NCBI GenBank assembly: GCA_016927065.1
Contig: JAFGNJ010000015.1
Span: forward strand, 1-64,000
Direction: 5' to 3'
DNA length: 64,000 nucleotides
Source of the DNA: Deltaproteobacteria bacterium
GTDB taxonomy: Bacteria > Desulfobacterota > B13-G15 > RBG-16-54-18
Positions 53,103 to 62,778 of the stretch are shown piece by piece (position 1 is the first letter of the stretch; each line of letters begins with the position of its first letter). The position numbers and the translations under genes are program-made. The notes beneath the pieces are model-generated. The model was not told where the DNA came from, made no database searches, and saw only the letters and a list, made by a program, of their open reading frames with translations.

Positions 53103-54445
53103 TTCCCCCTCTTAGGCAGGGAATGGGGTCTCTTCTCCGACCACTGCATGACCTCTTGTGCTAAGTCTTTGACCCCCTCCCGCCATTTGAAGATGCAATC
53201 GGTTATCTCCGCCCTCCCCTGCACTACGTCATCGGCCAAGGCACGGCAGTTGGGAACACCGCAAGCCCCACAATCCAAACCGGGCAGGGAGGCGTGGATC
53301 TCATCCCGCAACTTCATCTTCTCCACGGCCTTGAGAGGATCGGGATCCAAGCGGCTGGAAAAGGGTTTCGGCTTCAACCCCTTTTCAAAGAAGTAATACC
53401 CCTCTTTGAAAAGTTTCACTACCTCCTCCCGGTTTACAATCGATTCCTTCTCATTTCTGAGCATCAGCTTCCGAATTCTTCCCCTTGACACATAGCGGTC
53501 AGCCACTGTCAAGGCCCCTCCAACGCACCCCTCGGGACAGGCCCTAGCCTCGACGAACTCTACGTTACGCAGCTTGCCGTTCTCGATCTCATCAAGGACA
53601 TTGATGACATTCTTAATCCCATCAACCACAATACTCTCCTTGTCACCTTGCAGCCACCGTCGTGGCTCCAACTCCCTAATCTCCCCGCCCTTTACCGCCC
53701 ATCCGATGCCTGCGCCGGTGGCCTTCTGCAGATCTTCTGTTTCGTTCACCTCTCTCAAGGCTGTTAACAATTCTCCGTATATGTCCGAGATGGATATGAC
53801 CCCATCGATGTATGATCGTTCCTTTGTCTCCGTCTTTGCCACCGCCACCATCTTGGCCGGGCAGGGTACCAGGAAGAAGATCCCTAATTCTTCTTCCTGC
53901 ACCCCCAGTTCCTTGGCCTTCTGCTTCCTGATGCCTTTGGCCACAATCTCAGCGGGGAGGTCAATGGGGTTGATTTGATCAACGAAATTGGGAAACCTGA
54001 TTTGGATCAATCTGATGATGGCTGGGCAGAGTGAGGAAATAAGGGGATACGGGCCTCGATACTCCTTGAGGTATTCCTGGGTGGCTATACTGGCCTCCTC
54101 AGCCCCTACCGCCTCCTCATAGACATCGTCAAAACCGAGGGCCTTGAGGGCGCAGAGAATTCTGTTAGGAACATCCTCCCCAGGGAATTGGGAATAGATA
54201 GTGGAGCTCGGAATACAAATGGTGCGTTTATACCGCTTCAGATCTTCCAGACCATGGGTCCTGGACGTGATGGCGTGCTCAGGGCAATCTCGAAAGCATT
54301 TACCGCAATAGATGCATCGATCAGTAATGATTCTGGCCTTCCCTTCAAAGATTCTGACGGCCTCGGTGCGGCAGGACATAATGCAGTTGACACACCCCTG
54401 ACATTTGTCCTCATCGATGGTAATGATCCCATATGATCGTTTCAT
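53099..54445 (-). CDS. [FeFe]-hydrogenase-like iron-sulfur sensor protein
   Basis: The 448-residue protein has two N-terminal 4Fe-4S motifs (CQGCVNCIMSC, CIYCGKCFRDC; residues 14-55), a hydrogenase-like H-cluster domain (about 70-345) and a C-terminal Fe-S domain (LDCGACGVPNC, about 395-420). The H-cluster motifs are altered. TSCCPxW reads SSLCPAI (the proton-transfer Cys is Leu, the cluster Cys is kept), MPCxxK reads VPCPAK, and the last motif reads ARACPEGCVGG. It lacks the usual catalytic signature, so it is more like HydS/HfsB-type sensory proteins than a hydrogenase. Neighbours overlap on both sides. Confidence 0.83.
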   Translation of the reverse strand: MKRSYGIITIDEDKCQGCVNCIMSCRTEAVRIFEGKARIITDRCIYCGKCFRDCPEHAITSRTHGLEDLKRYKRTICIPSSTIYSQFPGEDVPNRILCALKALGFDDVYEEAVGAEEASIATQEYLKEYRGPYPLISSLCPAIIRLIQIRFPNFVDQINPIDLPAEIVAKGIRKQKAKELGVQEEELGIFFLVPCPAKMVAVAKTETKERSYIDGVISISDIYGELLTALREVNETEDLQKATGAGIGWAVKGGEIRELEPRRWLQGDKESIVVDGIKNVINVLDEIENGKLRNVEFVEARACPEGCVGGALTVADRYVSRGRIRKLMLRNEKESIVNREEVVKLFKEGYYFFEKGLKPKPFSSRLDPDPLKAVEKMKLRDEIHASLPGLDCGACGVPNCRALADDVVQGRAEITDCIFKWREGVKDLAQEVMQWSEKRPHSLPKRGK

Positions 54446-54891
54446 TCTGATCTTTCTTTTGAGGGTGGGGTCCTAATGAGCATCTCTACCACCGTCCCCT
54501 CGCCCACCGTGGAGCTGATGTCCAACTCATCGGTGTTCTTTTTCATATTAGGGAGCCCCATCCCCGCTCCAAACCCCATCTCCCTAATCTCAAGAGGGGC
54601 TGTAGAGTATCCTTCCTGCATGGCCAAGTCGATATCGGGTATGCCAGGCCCTTTATCCTGTACCACAATCCGCAGCGTCTCGGGAAGGATGGCAAAGTGC
54701 AATGTCCCTTTCTCCGCATGACAGACCACATTCATCTCCGCCTCATAGGAGGCGATGGCCACCCCCCGCACGAAGTCCGGATCGAACCCGAGCTCTTTCA
54801 TGATCTCCTTGACCTTGCTCGAGACCTTACCGGCATTCCTAAAGTCCTTTCCCTCGATCTCATAATCCCACTCGAGTACGCGCTCTTCCAT
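54442..54891 (-). CDS. HATPase-domain, anti-sigma/RsbW-like protein
   Basis: The 149-residue GHKL ATPase has DKGPGIPDIDLAM and GFGAGMGLPNMKKNTD as its G1 and G2 boxes and is close to RsbW/SpoIIAB-type serine kinases. It overlaps the following iron-sulfur gene (ATGA at 54442-54445). The ATG at 54891 is chosen over a GTG/TTG pair just upstream. It is one of the two ATPases in this cluster; its partners are presumably the sensor and DRTGG proteins. Confidence 0.8.
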   Translation of the reverse strand: MEERVLEWDYEIEGKDFRNAGKVSSKVKEIMKELGFDPDFVRGVAIASYEAEMNVVCHAEKGTLHFAILPETLRIVVQDKGPGIPDIDLAMQEGYSTAPLEIREMGFGAGMGLPNMKKNTDELDISSTVGEGTVVEMLIRTPPSKERSE

Positions 54892-54900
54892 CAACACTGC

Positions 54901-55257
54901 TCACCAGATGGTCCCCGAACTCCCAGTCAGTCCTCTCATGGCCAGCCTGGCGCAGGCCTCAAACAGAAAAAGATTCGTCGTCAATAAAAGAATACCCTTT
55001 TGCTGAGCCAAAGCAATGGTCTTTGCATCCGGCCGTTTGCCATGGATAAAGGTGATGGCCTTAATATCAACCATTTCCGCCGTCCTAATCACCTGGGAGT
55101 TGATCAACCCCGTCAGCAAAAGCTCCCCCCCAATGCTTTGGGACAAGACGTCGCTCATCAGATCAGCGGCCTCCGCCGTCTCGATCTCGAGCTGAAGATC
55201 AACAGGCTCCCACAACAATTCAGCCTCTAATATCCCCTTAATCTCCCAGAGTTGCAT
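54901..55257 (-). CDS. DRTGG-domain protein (second copy)
   Basis: The 118-residue protein is similar in length and pattern to 52758-53102 (VDLQLEIETAEAADLMSDVL...ADMVDIKAITFIHGKRPDAKTIALAQQKGILLL), with the C-terminal half as the DRTGG-like core. It is the first gene of the sensor cluster after nuoN. About 120 bp with no ORF separates it from nuoN. Confidence 0.68.
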   Translation of the reverse strand: MQLWEIKGILEAELLWEPVDLQLEIETAEAADLMSDVLSQSIGGELLLTGLINSQVIRTAEMVDIKAITFIHGKRPDAKTIALAQQKGILLLTTNLFLFEACARLAMRGLTGSSGTIW

Positions 55258-55378
55258 AACAATCTATAGATACACTACCCCACCCCTCTCCCCCTGTCAA
55301 CGAGGTGGAATCAAGAATGCAATGGGTTTGTCTCACGTTACGAGGTAAAGAGATAGCGAGGAATGTAGAACATTTCCT

Positions 55379-56845
55379 TCATAATAAGAATTCGATGGAC
55401 CGCCGGGCGAGGGACAAAAATGCCGAGGGCAAAATCCCGATATGCAGCACACCCCAGACCGATATAATGACTGCCAGTACAGCAGCGGGGGAAAAGCCTC
55501 CGATAGTCAGCTCCTTCTCCGGTTCCCGGAAGTACATGTATATGAGCACCCTGAGGTAATAATAGGCGGCGACAGCGCTATTCAAGACCCCAATGACGGC
55601 CAACCAGTAATAGTTGGCCTTCACAGCCGCGCTGAAGACGTAGAACTTTGCCATAAAACCGGCCGTGGGCGGCACCCCTGCCAGAGAGAACATAAAGATT
55701 GCCATAGCAACTGCCAAGAGGGGGTGACCAAAACCAAGCCCCGCATAATCGCTGATCAGGGTATTCTCCTCCCCCTTTTTCCCCAGCAGGATCACTACGG
55801 TAAAGGCCCCGAGGTTCATAAAGCAATAGGCCAAGAGATAAAAAAGGATGCTCGATTGGCCCAGTTCGTTGCCGGCCACAAAGGCCACCAGGATATAGCC
55901 CGCGTGGGCGATGCTGGAGTAGGCGAGCATTCTCTTGATATTGTCTTGGGAAAGAGCGATGATGTTTCCCACCGTCATAGTGGCGACTGCCAAACCCCAC
56001 ATGATCTCCGTCCAGTAGGGCTGCAGTGATGGCAGGGCAAAGAAGAAGACACGCACAAAGGCGGCGAACCCCGCCGCCTTGACCCCCGTGGCCATGAAGG
56101 CCGTAACGGACGTGGGAGCACCCTCATAGACGTCCGGTGTCCACATGTGAAAAGGGACCAAAGCGATCTTGAATCCGAACCCCACGATGAGCAAGGCAAG
56201 ACCCGTAATGAGGATAGGAAGGCCGTTGATCCACGTCCGCTCTGCCAGAATCCGGCCAATCCCGCCCAAGTCCAGGGTGCCGGTCGAGGCATAGGTCAGG
56301 GCGATGCCGTACAGCAGAAAGGCCGAGGCGAAGGCCCCCAATAAAAAGTACTTGAAGGCCGCCTCCACCGACCTCACATCGTCACGCATGATACCGGCCA
56401 AGATATAAATGGAGATGGACATCACCTCCAATCCCAAAAAGATGATGAGGAGGTTGGCCCCCGAGGCCATCAACATCATACCCACAGCGGCGAAAAAGAC
56501 CAAGACGTAGTATTCTCCGAAGTCTATCCCTTCCCGTTTGACATATGCGAGGGAGATCAAGACGGTCAACAGGACAATTATCAGTATCATAACCTTAAAA
56601 AATAAGGAGAAGGGATCAATCCTTACCATGTCGCTGAAGGCACTCGCCTCTATCCCCATCTCCCAATACAAGGAGACAAAGGCCACGATCACCCCTACAA
56701 GGGCGGTATAACCAAGGAAACCCTTCCGCTCGGATCGTATAAAGGCGCTCATGAGTAATATCAAGAGGGCAAAGCCGGCCAACACCAATTCCGGGGCGAC
56801 CACCAGAAGGTCCGCTTTCGAAAACTGAACCTGAAAGAACTCCAT
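55379..56845 (-). CDS. nuoN: NADH-quinone oxidoreductase subunit N
   Basis: The 488-residue Mrp-antiporter-like proton-pumping subunit has 14 hydrophobic segments. The conserved stretch LEVMSISIYILAG, the later PFHMWTPDVYEGAP motif (about 235-250) and the QDNIKRMLAYSSIAHAGY helix are its core signatures. It is the last Nuo gene of the operon. Length and order match complex I of most bacteria. Confidence 0.95.
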   Translation of the reverse strand: MEFFQVQFSKADLLVVAPELVLAGFALLILLMSAFIRSERKGFLGYTALVGVIVAFVSLYWEMGIEASAFSDMVRIDPFSLFFKVMILIIVLLTVLISLAYVKREGIDFGEYYVLVFFAAVGMMLMASGANLLIIFLGLEVMSISIYILAGIMRDDVRSVEAAFKYFLLGAFASAFLLYGIALTYASTGTLDLGGIGRILAERTWINGLPILITGLALLIVGFGFKIALVPFHMWTPDVYEGAPTSVTAFMATGVKAAGFAAFVRVFFFALPSLQPYWTEIMWGLAVATMTVGNIIALSQDNIKRMLAYSSIAHAGYILVAFVAGNELGQSSILFYLLAYCFMNLGAFTVVILLGKKGEENTLISDYAGLGFGHPLLAVAMAIFMFSLAGVPPTAGFMAKFYVFSAAVKANYYWLAVIGVLNSAVAAYYYLRVLIYMYFREPEKELTIGGFSPAAVLAVIISVWGVLHIGILPSAFLSLARRSIEFLL

Positions 56846-56852
56846 CTCTCTC

Positions 56853-58469
56853 CTACTCCTTTTCCATCATGTGCTGGCCCTCTGTACCTGTACCCTCATC
56901 ACCCACACCTTCCTCAACCACTATCGATTCCCCTTCCCCGAGACGTGGTATCGTCACCGATTCCGTATATCGCGCCTTGATGCCATAGAGAAAGTTTTGC
57001 ACCGAGAGTTCCATCTTCTTGAAGAAGAACTTGGGAAAGACGCCCATCCAGACGATCATAATGATAATGGGCACCAAAATCACGATCTCCCTCAGGTTGA
57101 GATCCTTGAGAGTCCGGTTCTCCTCGTGCGTGACCTCACCAAACATCACCCGCTGAAACATCCAAAGCATATAGGCCGCGGCCAAGATCACCCCCGTGGC
57201 ACCGAAGACGCCGTACACGGGGTTGGCCTTAAAGGCCCCAAGCAGGATGAGAAATTCCCCCACAAAACCATTGGTCCCCGGCAGGGCGATGGAAGAGAGG
57301 GTCACGACCATGAAGAAGGTGGCAAAGGCCGGCATCACCTTGGCAAGCCCGCCGAAGTCGGCGATCATCCTGGTATGCCGCCGCTCATAGACCATGCCGA
57401 CAATCAGAAAGAGGGCCCCGGTACTCACCCCGTGATTAATCATCTGATAGATACTCCCCTGCACCCCCTGAACGTTGAAGGCGAACATACCCAGCATGAC
57501 AAAGCCGAGGTGGCTTACACTGGAGAAGGCCACCAGCTTCTTAAGATCAGTTTGCATCATCGATACCAAGGCGCCGTAGATGATCCCGATAAGGGCCAAA
57601 ACGGATATGATGGGGACCGCCTTGAAGGCGGCGAGGGGAAAGAGCGGTATGGCGAAGCGGATAAACCCATAGGTCCCCAGCTTCAGGAGAACACCCGCCA
57701 GGATCACCGAGCCGGCCGTAGGGGCCTCCACGTGGGCATCGGGCAACCACGTGTGGAAGGGGAACATGGGAACCTTGATGGCAAAGGCAACGGCAAAGGC
57801 CGCAAACATCAGATACTGTGTATTAATGGGGAAGGCACTCTGATACAGCTTCAGCAGGTCAAAGGTATACTCCCCGGTGGCCTTCCCGTGGAGGAAGTAC
57901 AGGGCGAGAATGGCCACCAGCATCAACACACTCCCCGCCATCGTATAGAGGAAAAACTTAATGGCGGCGTAGATCCTTCGCGGTCCACCCCACACCCCGA
58001 TGATGAGGTACATGGGGATCAAGGTAACCTCCCAAAAGACATAGAAGAGGATGAGGTCAAGGGCGACCAACACCCCGATCATCCCGGTCTCCAGGATGAG
58101 GAAGGCGACCATATATTCCTTCACCATCCGCTCCACTGACCGCCACGAACTGAGGATGCACAGGACCGTCAGGAAGGTGGTCAGGAGAACCAGCAGTAAG
58201 CTGATCCCATCGATCCCGATAATATAGTTAACCCCCCACTCGGGTATCCACGGGATACGCTCCACAAACTGCATCCCGGCCACTCCCTCATTGAAGTAGA
58301 TGAAGAGGGGGAGGGAGATGACAAACTCCACCAAAGAAATGATTAAAGCGACTCGCTTGAGGAATTCTTCCTGAGCCTTGGGGATAAAGAGGAGTAGTAT
58401 GCCCCCAGCCAGGGGGAAAAAGGTGACCGCTGTCAAGATGGGAAAACCCATAAGGTTCATGAAAAACAC
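56853..58469 (-). CDS. nuoM: NADH-quinone oxidoreductase subunit M
   Basis: The 538-residue antiporter-like subunit has key residues in the helix [15 protein letters not shown] and the motif [18 protein letters not shown] (about 240-260), followed by [19 protein letters not shown]. The C-terminal about 35 residues are hydrophilic and acidic ([12 protein letters not shown]), an extension not usual for NuoM. It starts 1 nt from the nuoL stop. Confidence 0.95.
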   Translation of the reverse strand: MFFMNLMGFPILTAVTFFPLAGGILLLFIPKAQEEFLKRVALIISLVEFVISLPLFIYFNEGVAGMQFVERIPWIPEWGVNYIIGIDGISLLLVLLTTFLTVLCILSSWRSVERMVKEYMVAFLILETGMIGVLVALDLILFYVFWEVTLIPMYLIIGVWGGPRRIYAAIKFFLYTMAGSVLMLVAILALYFLHGKATGEYTFDLLKLYQSAFPINTQYLMFAAFAVAFAIKVPMFPFHTWLPDAHVEAPTAGSVILAGVLLKLGTYGFIRFAIPLFPLAAFKAVPIISVLALIGIIYGALVSMMQTDLKKLVAFSSVSHLGFVMLGMFAFNVQGVQGSIYQMINHGVSTGALFLIVGMVYERRHTRMIADFGGLAKVMPAFATFFMVVTLSSIALPGTNGFVGEFLILLGAFKANPVYGVFGATGVILAAAYMLWMFQRVMFGEVTHEENRTLKDLNLREIVILVPIIIMIVWMGVFPKFFFKKMELSVQNFLYGIKARYTESVTIPRLGEGESIVVEEGVGDEGTGTEGQHMMEKE

Positions 58470-58470
58470 C

Positions 58471-60435
58471 TCATCTCATCAGAAATATAATGATTACAAC
58501 GGCACCCAAGATGATACCCAGGGCATACCCCTGGACACGGCCTGTCTGGATCCTGCGCAGGACCCCTCCCAGCCAGAGCATCAATTTGGCCACCATGTTC
58601 ACACTGCGATCAATGACCCCGTCGTCGAACTCCCGCCAGAAGAAGGTGCCGAGCCGCTTAGTGCTCTTGACGAAACAGGCATCATAGATCTCATCCACGT
58701 AGTATTTATTGAAGACAATGGTATAGAGGGTCTTAAACCGCTCGCCCAGGCGCTTGGGGACTTCGGGTTTGCGGATATACAGATAAAAGGCGATTCCGAT
58801 TCCGATAAGGGCGATGGCCACGGAGGCCCCCATCAAAAGGAGCTCCATGTTGATGCCGTTCCCCATCGCTGCGCCCTCGCTGGCAAAGGCTGGTTTGACC
58901 AGGGAAAAGGTGGCATGCCCTGTCGCCTCGGGGTGTCCCCCCAAGACCGGTTGGAGAAACTCGTGGAAGATGTTTCTTCCGCCCAGGATATGGGGTATCC
59001 CCACATACCCGCCGATCACCGAGAGGCATGCCAAGACGATGAGGGGAACGGTCATGACAGGTGGAGACTCATGAATATGATGCTGCACCTCCTCCGAGGC
59101 CCGGCACCGTCCAAAAAAGGTGACGAAGACAAGCCGGAACATATAGAAGGCGGTCATACCCGCAGCAGCGGCCCCAATCAACCAGAGGTAGCGGTGGCCG
59201 CTGTTGAAAGTCTGCCAGAGGATCTCATCCTTGCTGAAAAACCCAGCGAATCCGGGGATACCCGCAATGGCCAGGGTCGCTAACAAAAAGGTCCAGAAAG
59301 TAATAGGAATTCGCTTCCAAATTCCCCCCATCTTCCTCATATCCAGCTCTCCACTCATGGCGTGCATCACGCTCCCCGCCCCCAAAAAGAGGAGCCCCTT
59401 GAAGAAGGCGTGGGTCATGAGGTGGAAGATCCCCGCGCTGAATGCCCCCACCCCCACGGCGAGGAACATATACCCGAGTTGACTGATGGTGGAGTAGGCA
59501 AGCACGCGCTTGATATCGAACTGCAAAAGCCCCATGGAGGCGGCAAAAATGGCCGTGGCGGCGCCAAAAATGGCCACGACCGCCATGGAGACCGGCGCCA
59601 TGCTGTACAGGATGTTACATCGGGCGATCATGTACACCCCGGAGGTAACCATAGTGGCGGCGTGGATCAGGGAGCTGACCGGGGTGGGACCCTCCATGGC
59701 GTCGGGGAGCCATACATAGAGGGGGATCTGGGCTGACTTGCCGGTGGCCCCCACAAAGAGGAGGAGGGTGATGAGGGTCACGGTCACAACATCGAGGGAA
59801 TGGGCCCCGGCAAAGACCCCGTTGAACTCCAAAGTGCCGAGGTGGGCGAAGATCAAGAACATCGCCAAGAGGAATCCGAAATCCCCTACCCTATTGACCA
59901 CAAAGGCCTTCTTCCCTGCATTGGCAGGGGCATCCCGATCAAACCAAAAGCCGATGAGGAGATACGAACAGAGCCCCACTCCTTCCCATCCGACGAACAT
60001 AAGGAGGAAGTTATTGGCCAAAACGAGGGTGAGCATCATGAAAACAAAGAGGTTAAGAAAGGCGAAATATCGGGTAACCCCCGGGTCATCGTGCATGTAG
60101 CCAACGGAGTAGATATGGATAAAAAAGCTCACCCCGCTGACCACCAGGGCCATAATGATGGAGAGTGGATCAACCTTGTACCCGATGACCGTCTTGAGAT
60201 CCCCTGATACGATCCAGTCAAAGAGGACCTTGTCGGGCACGGCATCTCTGGCCTCGGGAGCAATCTTCAGAAGGGCAAAGAAGACCAGAATGGAAAAGAG
60301 AAAAGAAAGCCCGAGGGCCGCGCACGCCACCCAGCTGACGATCCGCTTGTCGAGATTAAACCACCGCCCGATCAGGCCGTTAAAGAGAAACCCGATGGCA
60401 GGAAAGAGGGGTATCAACCATACCAATTCGATCAT
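58471..60435 (-). CDS. nuoL: NADH-quinone oxidoreductase subunit L
   Basis: The 654-residue largest proton-pumping subunit has the core motif [25 protein letters not shown] (about 230-255), the [18 protein letters not shown] helix and a long amphipathic C-terminal arm (about 520-640). This arm runs alongside NuoM and NuoN in the membrane domain. It is coupled to nuoK and nuoM on both sides. Confidence 0.96.
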   Translation of the reverse strand: MIELVWLIPLFPAIGFLFNGLIGRWFNLDKRIVSWVACAALGLSFLFSILVFFALLKIAPEARDAVPDKVLFDWIVSGDLKTVIGYKVDPLSIIMALVVSGVSFFIHIYSVGYMHDDPGVTRYFAFLNLFVFMMLTLVLANNFLLMFVGWEGVGLCSYLLIGFWFDRDAPANAGKKAFVVNRVGDFGFLLAMFLIFAHLGTLEFNGVFAGAHSLDVVTVTLITLLLFVGATGKSAQIPLYVWLPDAMEGPTPVSSLIHAATMVTSGVYMIARCNILYSMAPVSMAVVAIFGAATAIFAASMGLLQFDIKRVLAYSTISQLGYMFLAVGVGAFSAGIFHLMTHAFFKGLLFLGAGSVMHAMSGELDMRKMGGIWKRIPITFWTFLLATLAIAGIPGFAGFFSKDEILWQTFNSGHRYLWLIGAAAAGMTAFYMFRLVFVTFFGRCRASEEVQHHIHESPPVMTVPLIVLACLSVIGGYVGIPHILGGRNIFHEFLQPVLGGHPEATGHATFSLVKPAFASEGAAMGNGINMELLLMGASVAIALIGIGIAFYLYIRKPEVPKRLGERFKTLYTIVFNKYYVDEIYDACFVKSTKRLGTFFWREFDDGVIDRSVNMVAKLMLWLGGVLRRIQTGRVQGYALGIILGAVVIIIFLMR

Positions 60436-60451
60436 AAAACGCTTCCTCCCG

Positions 60452-60763
60452 TCACCACTTCAAGAGGTTTATTTCATCTACCTTAATGGTCCTTCGTCCT
60501 CGAAAGAGGAGGACGAAGATAGCGAGACCGACGGCCGCCTCAGCCGCCGCCACCGTCATCACGAAAAAAACCATCAGGACCCCGTCCAAGGAATTGAGAT
60601 AGTGGGAAGCGGTAATCAACGTAAGGTTGACGGCGCTGAGCATCATCTCGATGCACATGAAGATAACAATGGCATTCCTCCTGACCAAGACCCCCATTGC
60701 CCCGATGGCGAAGATTACCGCGCTGACAATCAAAAAATATATGGGTGGCACACTGGAAAACAT
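60452..60763 (-). CDS. nuoK: NADH-quinone oxidoreductase subunit K
   Basis: The 103-residue, three-helix subunit carries the conserved glutamate pair in the helices [13 protein letters not shown] (about 36-48) and the [13 protein letters not shown] motif (about 70-82). The length and hydrophobicity profile are standard. It sits between nuoJ and nuoL with a 5-nt gap upstream. Confidence 0.95.
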   Translation of the reverse strand: MFSSVPPIYFLIVSAVIFAIGAMGVLVRRNAIVIFMCIEMMLSAVNLTLITASHYLNSLDGVLMVFFVMTVAAAEAAVGLAIFVLLFRGRRTIKVDEINLLKW

Positions 60764-60768
60764 CTCAC

Positions 60769-61296
60769 TTACCTCTCTTTTTTACTCAAAATCACCGCCC
60801 CGATAATCCCCACCAAGAGGAGGATGGACGCTACCTCAAAGGGGAAAAGGAATTTCGTAAAGAGGAGACCTGCCACTGCCTTGATATCACCTATCTGGGT
60901 TATGCGCTCGCGGGTGAACTCACTCCACTCCCCCGGCAAGACATACACACCAACACCATAGATGAGTTGAGCAAAGAGAATAAGGACCAATACCACTCCG
61001 ATTATCTGAGCGGGCGAGGCTGATATCTTGCGCCGCCGCTCCTCTTCTTCCACATTCAGCAGCATGATAACGAAAATAACCAACATCATGATGGCACCAG
61101 CATAGATCATTACCTGAACGATGGCGATAAACTGGGAGTTCAACAGGAGATAGAGGACCGCAATGCAGAGGAAGTTGAGAATCAAGAACATGGCCGAGTG
61201 GATAGGGCTGCGCCGAGTAATTACCATCACCGCTGCGAAGATGGCGGTCAGGGCGGTCCCGACGAAAACGATCCAATAAAAGACGTTACCCGCCAT
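60769..61296 (-). CDS. nuoJ: NADH-quinone oxidoreductase subunit J
   Basis: The 175-residue five-helix subunit has the conserved [18 protein letters not shown] helix (about 63-85), where the pi-bulge lies in known structures. The start ATG (61296) follows an AGGAGG site; a GTG codon 3 nt upstream is an alternative. It follows nuoI directly. Confidence 0.92.
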   Translation of the reverse strand: MAGNVFYWIVFVGTALTAIFAAVMVITRRSPIHSAMFLILNFLCIAVLYLLLNSQFIAIVQVMIYAGAIMMLVIFVIMLLNVEEEERRRKISASPAQIIGVVLVLILFAQLIYGVGVYVLPGEWSEFTRERITQIGDIKAVAGLLFTKFLFPFEVASILLLVGIIGAVILSKKER

Positions 61297-61299
61297 CAC

Positions 61300-61758
61300 C
61301 TATACCTCCTCCGGCGCATTGGCCAGGAGCCTCTCCTTGTCCAGAACGAGGGCCTCCCGTTGGTAATCGACAAACTCATAGTTTCTCCCCAGCTTGATGG
61401 CATTCACCGGGCAGGCCTCGGCGCACATGCCGCAGTAGATACACCTGACCGTATTGATCTCATAGGTCTCAGGATACCGCTCCCCATCATCCTGCTCCAC
61501 CGCCACCAGACGAATGCACTGGGAGGGGCAGATGGCCACACAGAGTCCACAGGCCACGCAGTCGCGCTCGAAGTAGTGGATTCCCCGCCAGCGCGGTGAC
61601 ACCTCGCGCTTCTTCTCAGGGTATTGGATGGTCACCGGACGGGAAAAGAACTTGGTGAAGGTCAGCCTCAATCCCTTTAAGAGGGCAAAGACACTCGCCA
61701 CGAGGAGCCCTATTCCCCTGATAAACCACCATATCCCTGTTAGCAATGAAATAACCAT
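61300..61758 (-). CDS. nuoI: NADH-quinone oxidoreductase subunit I
   Basis: The 152-residue peripheral-arm iron-sulfur protein has two 4Fe-4S motifs, CVACGLCVAICPSQC and CIYCGMCAEACP (about 72-125), with an N-terminal amphipathic membrane-associated helix. The clusters N6a/N6b pass electrons towards quinone. Its position after nuoH is the usual one. Confidence 0.95.
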   Translation of the reverse strand: MVISLLTGIWWFIRGIGLLVASVFALLKGLRLTFTKFFSRPVTIQYPEKKREVSPRWRGIHYFERDCVACGLCVAICPSQCIRLVAVEQDDGERYPETYEINTVRCIYCGMCAEACPVNAIKLGRNYEFVDYQREALVLDKERLLANAPEEV

Positions 61759-61765
61759 AACGCTC

Positions 61766-62776
61766 TCATCCTGTTAAGACCATATACAATCCCGTACCAA
61801 AAATATTGGCCAAGGTCAAGGGCAGCAGAAATTTCCATCCGAACCGCATGATCTGGTCATAGCGTAATCGTGGGAAGGTCCCCCGCTGCCAGATAAAGAA
61901 GTATACAAGGATGCCCGTCTTGGCAACAAACCAAATCCACGACAGGTAAGGCGGCAGGTTAAAGGGGCCGTCCCACCCCCCAAGAAAGAGTGTCGTGGCG
62001 ATGGCGCAGACCGCCACCAAGTGGGCGTACTCCGCCATAAAAAAGAGGGCGAACTTCATGCTGCTGTATTCGATATTAAAGCCGCAGGCGAGCTCCGCCT
62101 CCGCCTCGGGCATATCGAAGGGGGTACGGTTGATCTCCGCCAGGCCACAAATGAGATAAAAAATAAAAGGGAAAAATTGAAAATGATAAAAGGCATTCCA
62201 GTGCCATCCGGCCTGCTGCTGGACGATCTCAACCAAGTTGAGGGTACCCGCGATCATCAAGACCCCCATCACGGAGAGGGCCAGGGCGAGTTCGTAGCTG
62301 ATCATCTGGGCCGCCGCCCGCAGGGCGCCCATGAGGCCGTATTTGTTATAGCTGGACCAACCGCCGAGCACCACCCCGTATTCCCCGAGGGAGGCGATAG
62401 CAAAAACGTAGAGCAACCCGATGTCGAGCTTTGCAATGACGAGGGATACCTCTCTACCGAAAAATTCTATAACACCACCAAAGGGAATCACGGCAAAGAG
62501 GGAGATGGCCGCCGTGATGCTGATCATGGGGGCGATGACGAAGAGGGGCTTATCGGCCTTGGCCGGGATTACATCCTCTTTGAAGAAGGCCTTAATCCCG
62601 TCGGCAATCGGCTGCCCCAGCCCAAAGGGCCATACCCGGTTGGGCCCGTACCGCACCTGGATACGCCCCAAGATCTTGCGCTCGGCCAGGGTGAGGTAGG
62701 CCACGCACCCCATCAAAACTCCGAAAACCAGCCCTACCTTTACGATTGTCTCTATCAAGAAGTAAACCAACTCCAT
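61766..62776 (-). CDS. nuoH: NADH-quinone oxidoreductase subunit H
   Basis: The 336-residue quinone-channel subunit of eight helices has the diagnostic LAERKILGRIQVRYGPNRV (about 30-50), the E-rich cytoplasmic loop YGVVLGGWSSYNKYGLMGALR, and LAEINRTPFDMPEAEAELACGF (about 205-230). It lies 2 nt after nuoG. Confidence 0.96.
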   Translation of the reverse strand: MELVYFLIETIVKVGLVFGVLMGCVAYLTLAERKILGRIQVRYGPNRVWPFGLGQPIADGIKAFFKEDVIPAKADKPLFVIAPMISITAAISLFAVIPFGGVIEFFGREVSLVIAKLDIGLLYVFAIASLGEYGVVLGGWSSYNKYGLMGALRAAAQMISYELALALSVMGVLMIAGTLNLVEIVQQQAGWHWNAFYHFQFFPFIFYLICGLAEINRTPFDMPEAEAELACGFNIEYSSMKFALFFMAEYAHLVAVCAIATTLFLGGWDGPFNLPPYLSWIWFVAKTGILVYFFIWQRGTFPRLRYDQIMRFGWKFLLPLTLANIFGTGLYMVLTG

Positions 62777-62778
62777 CC

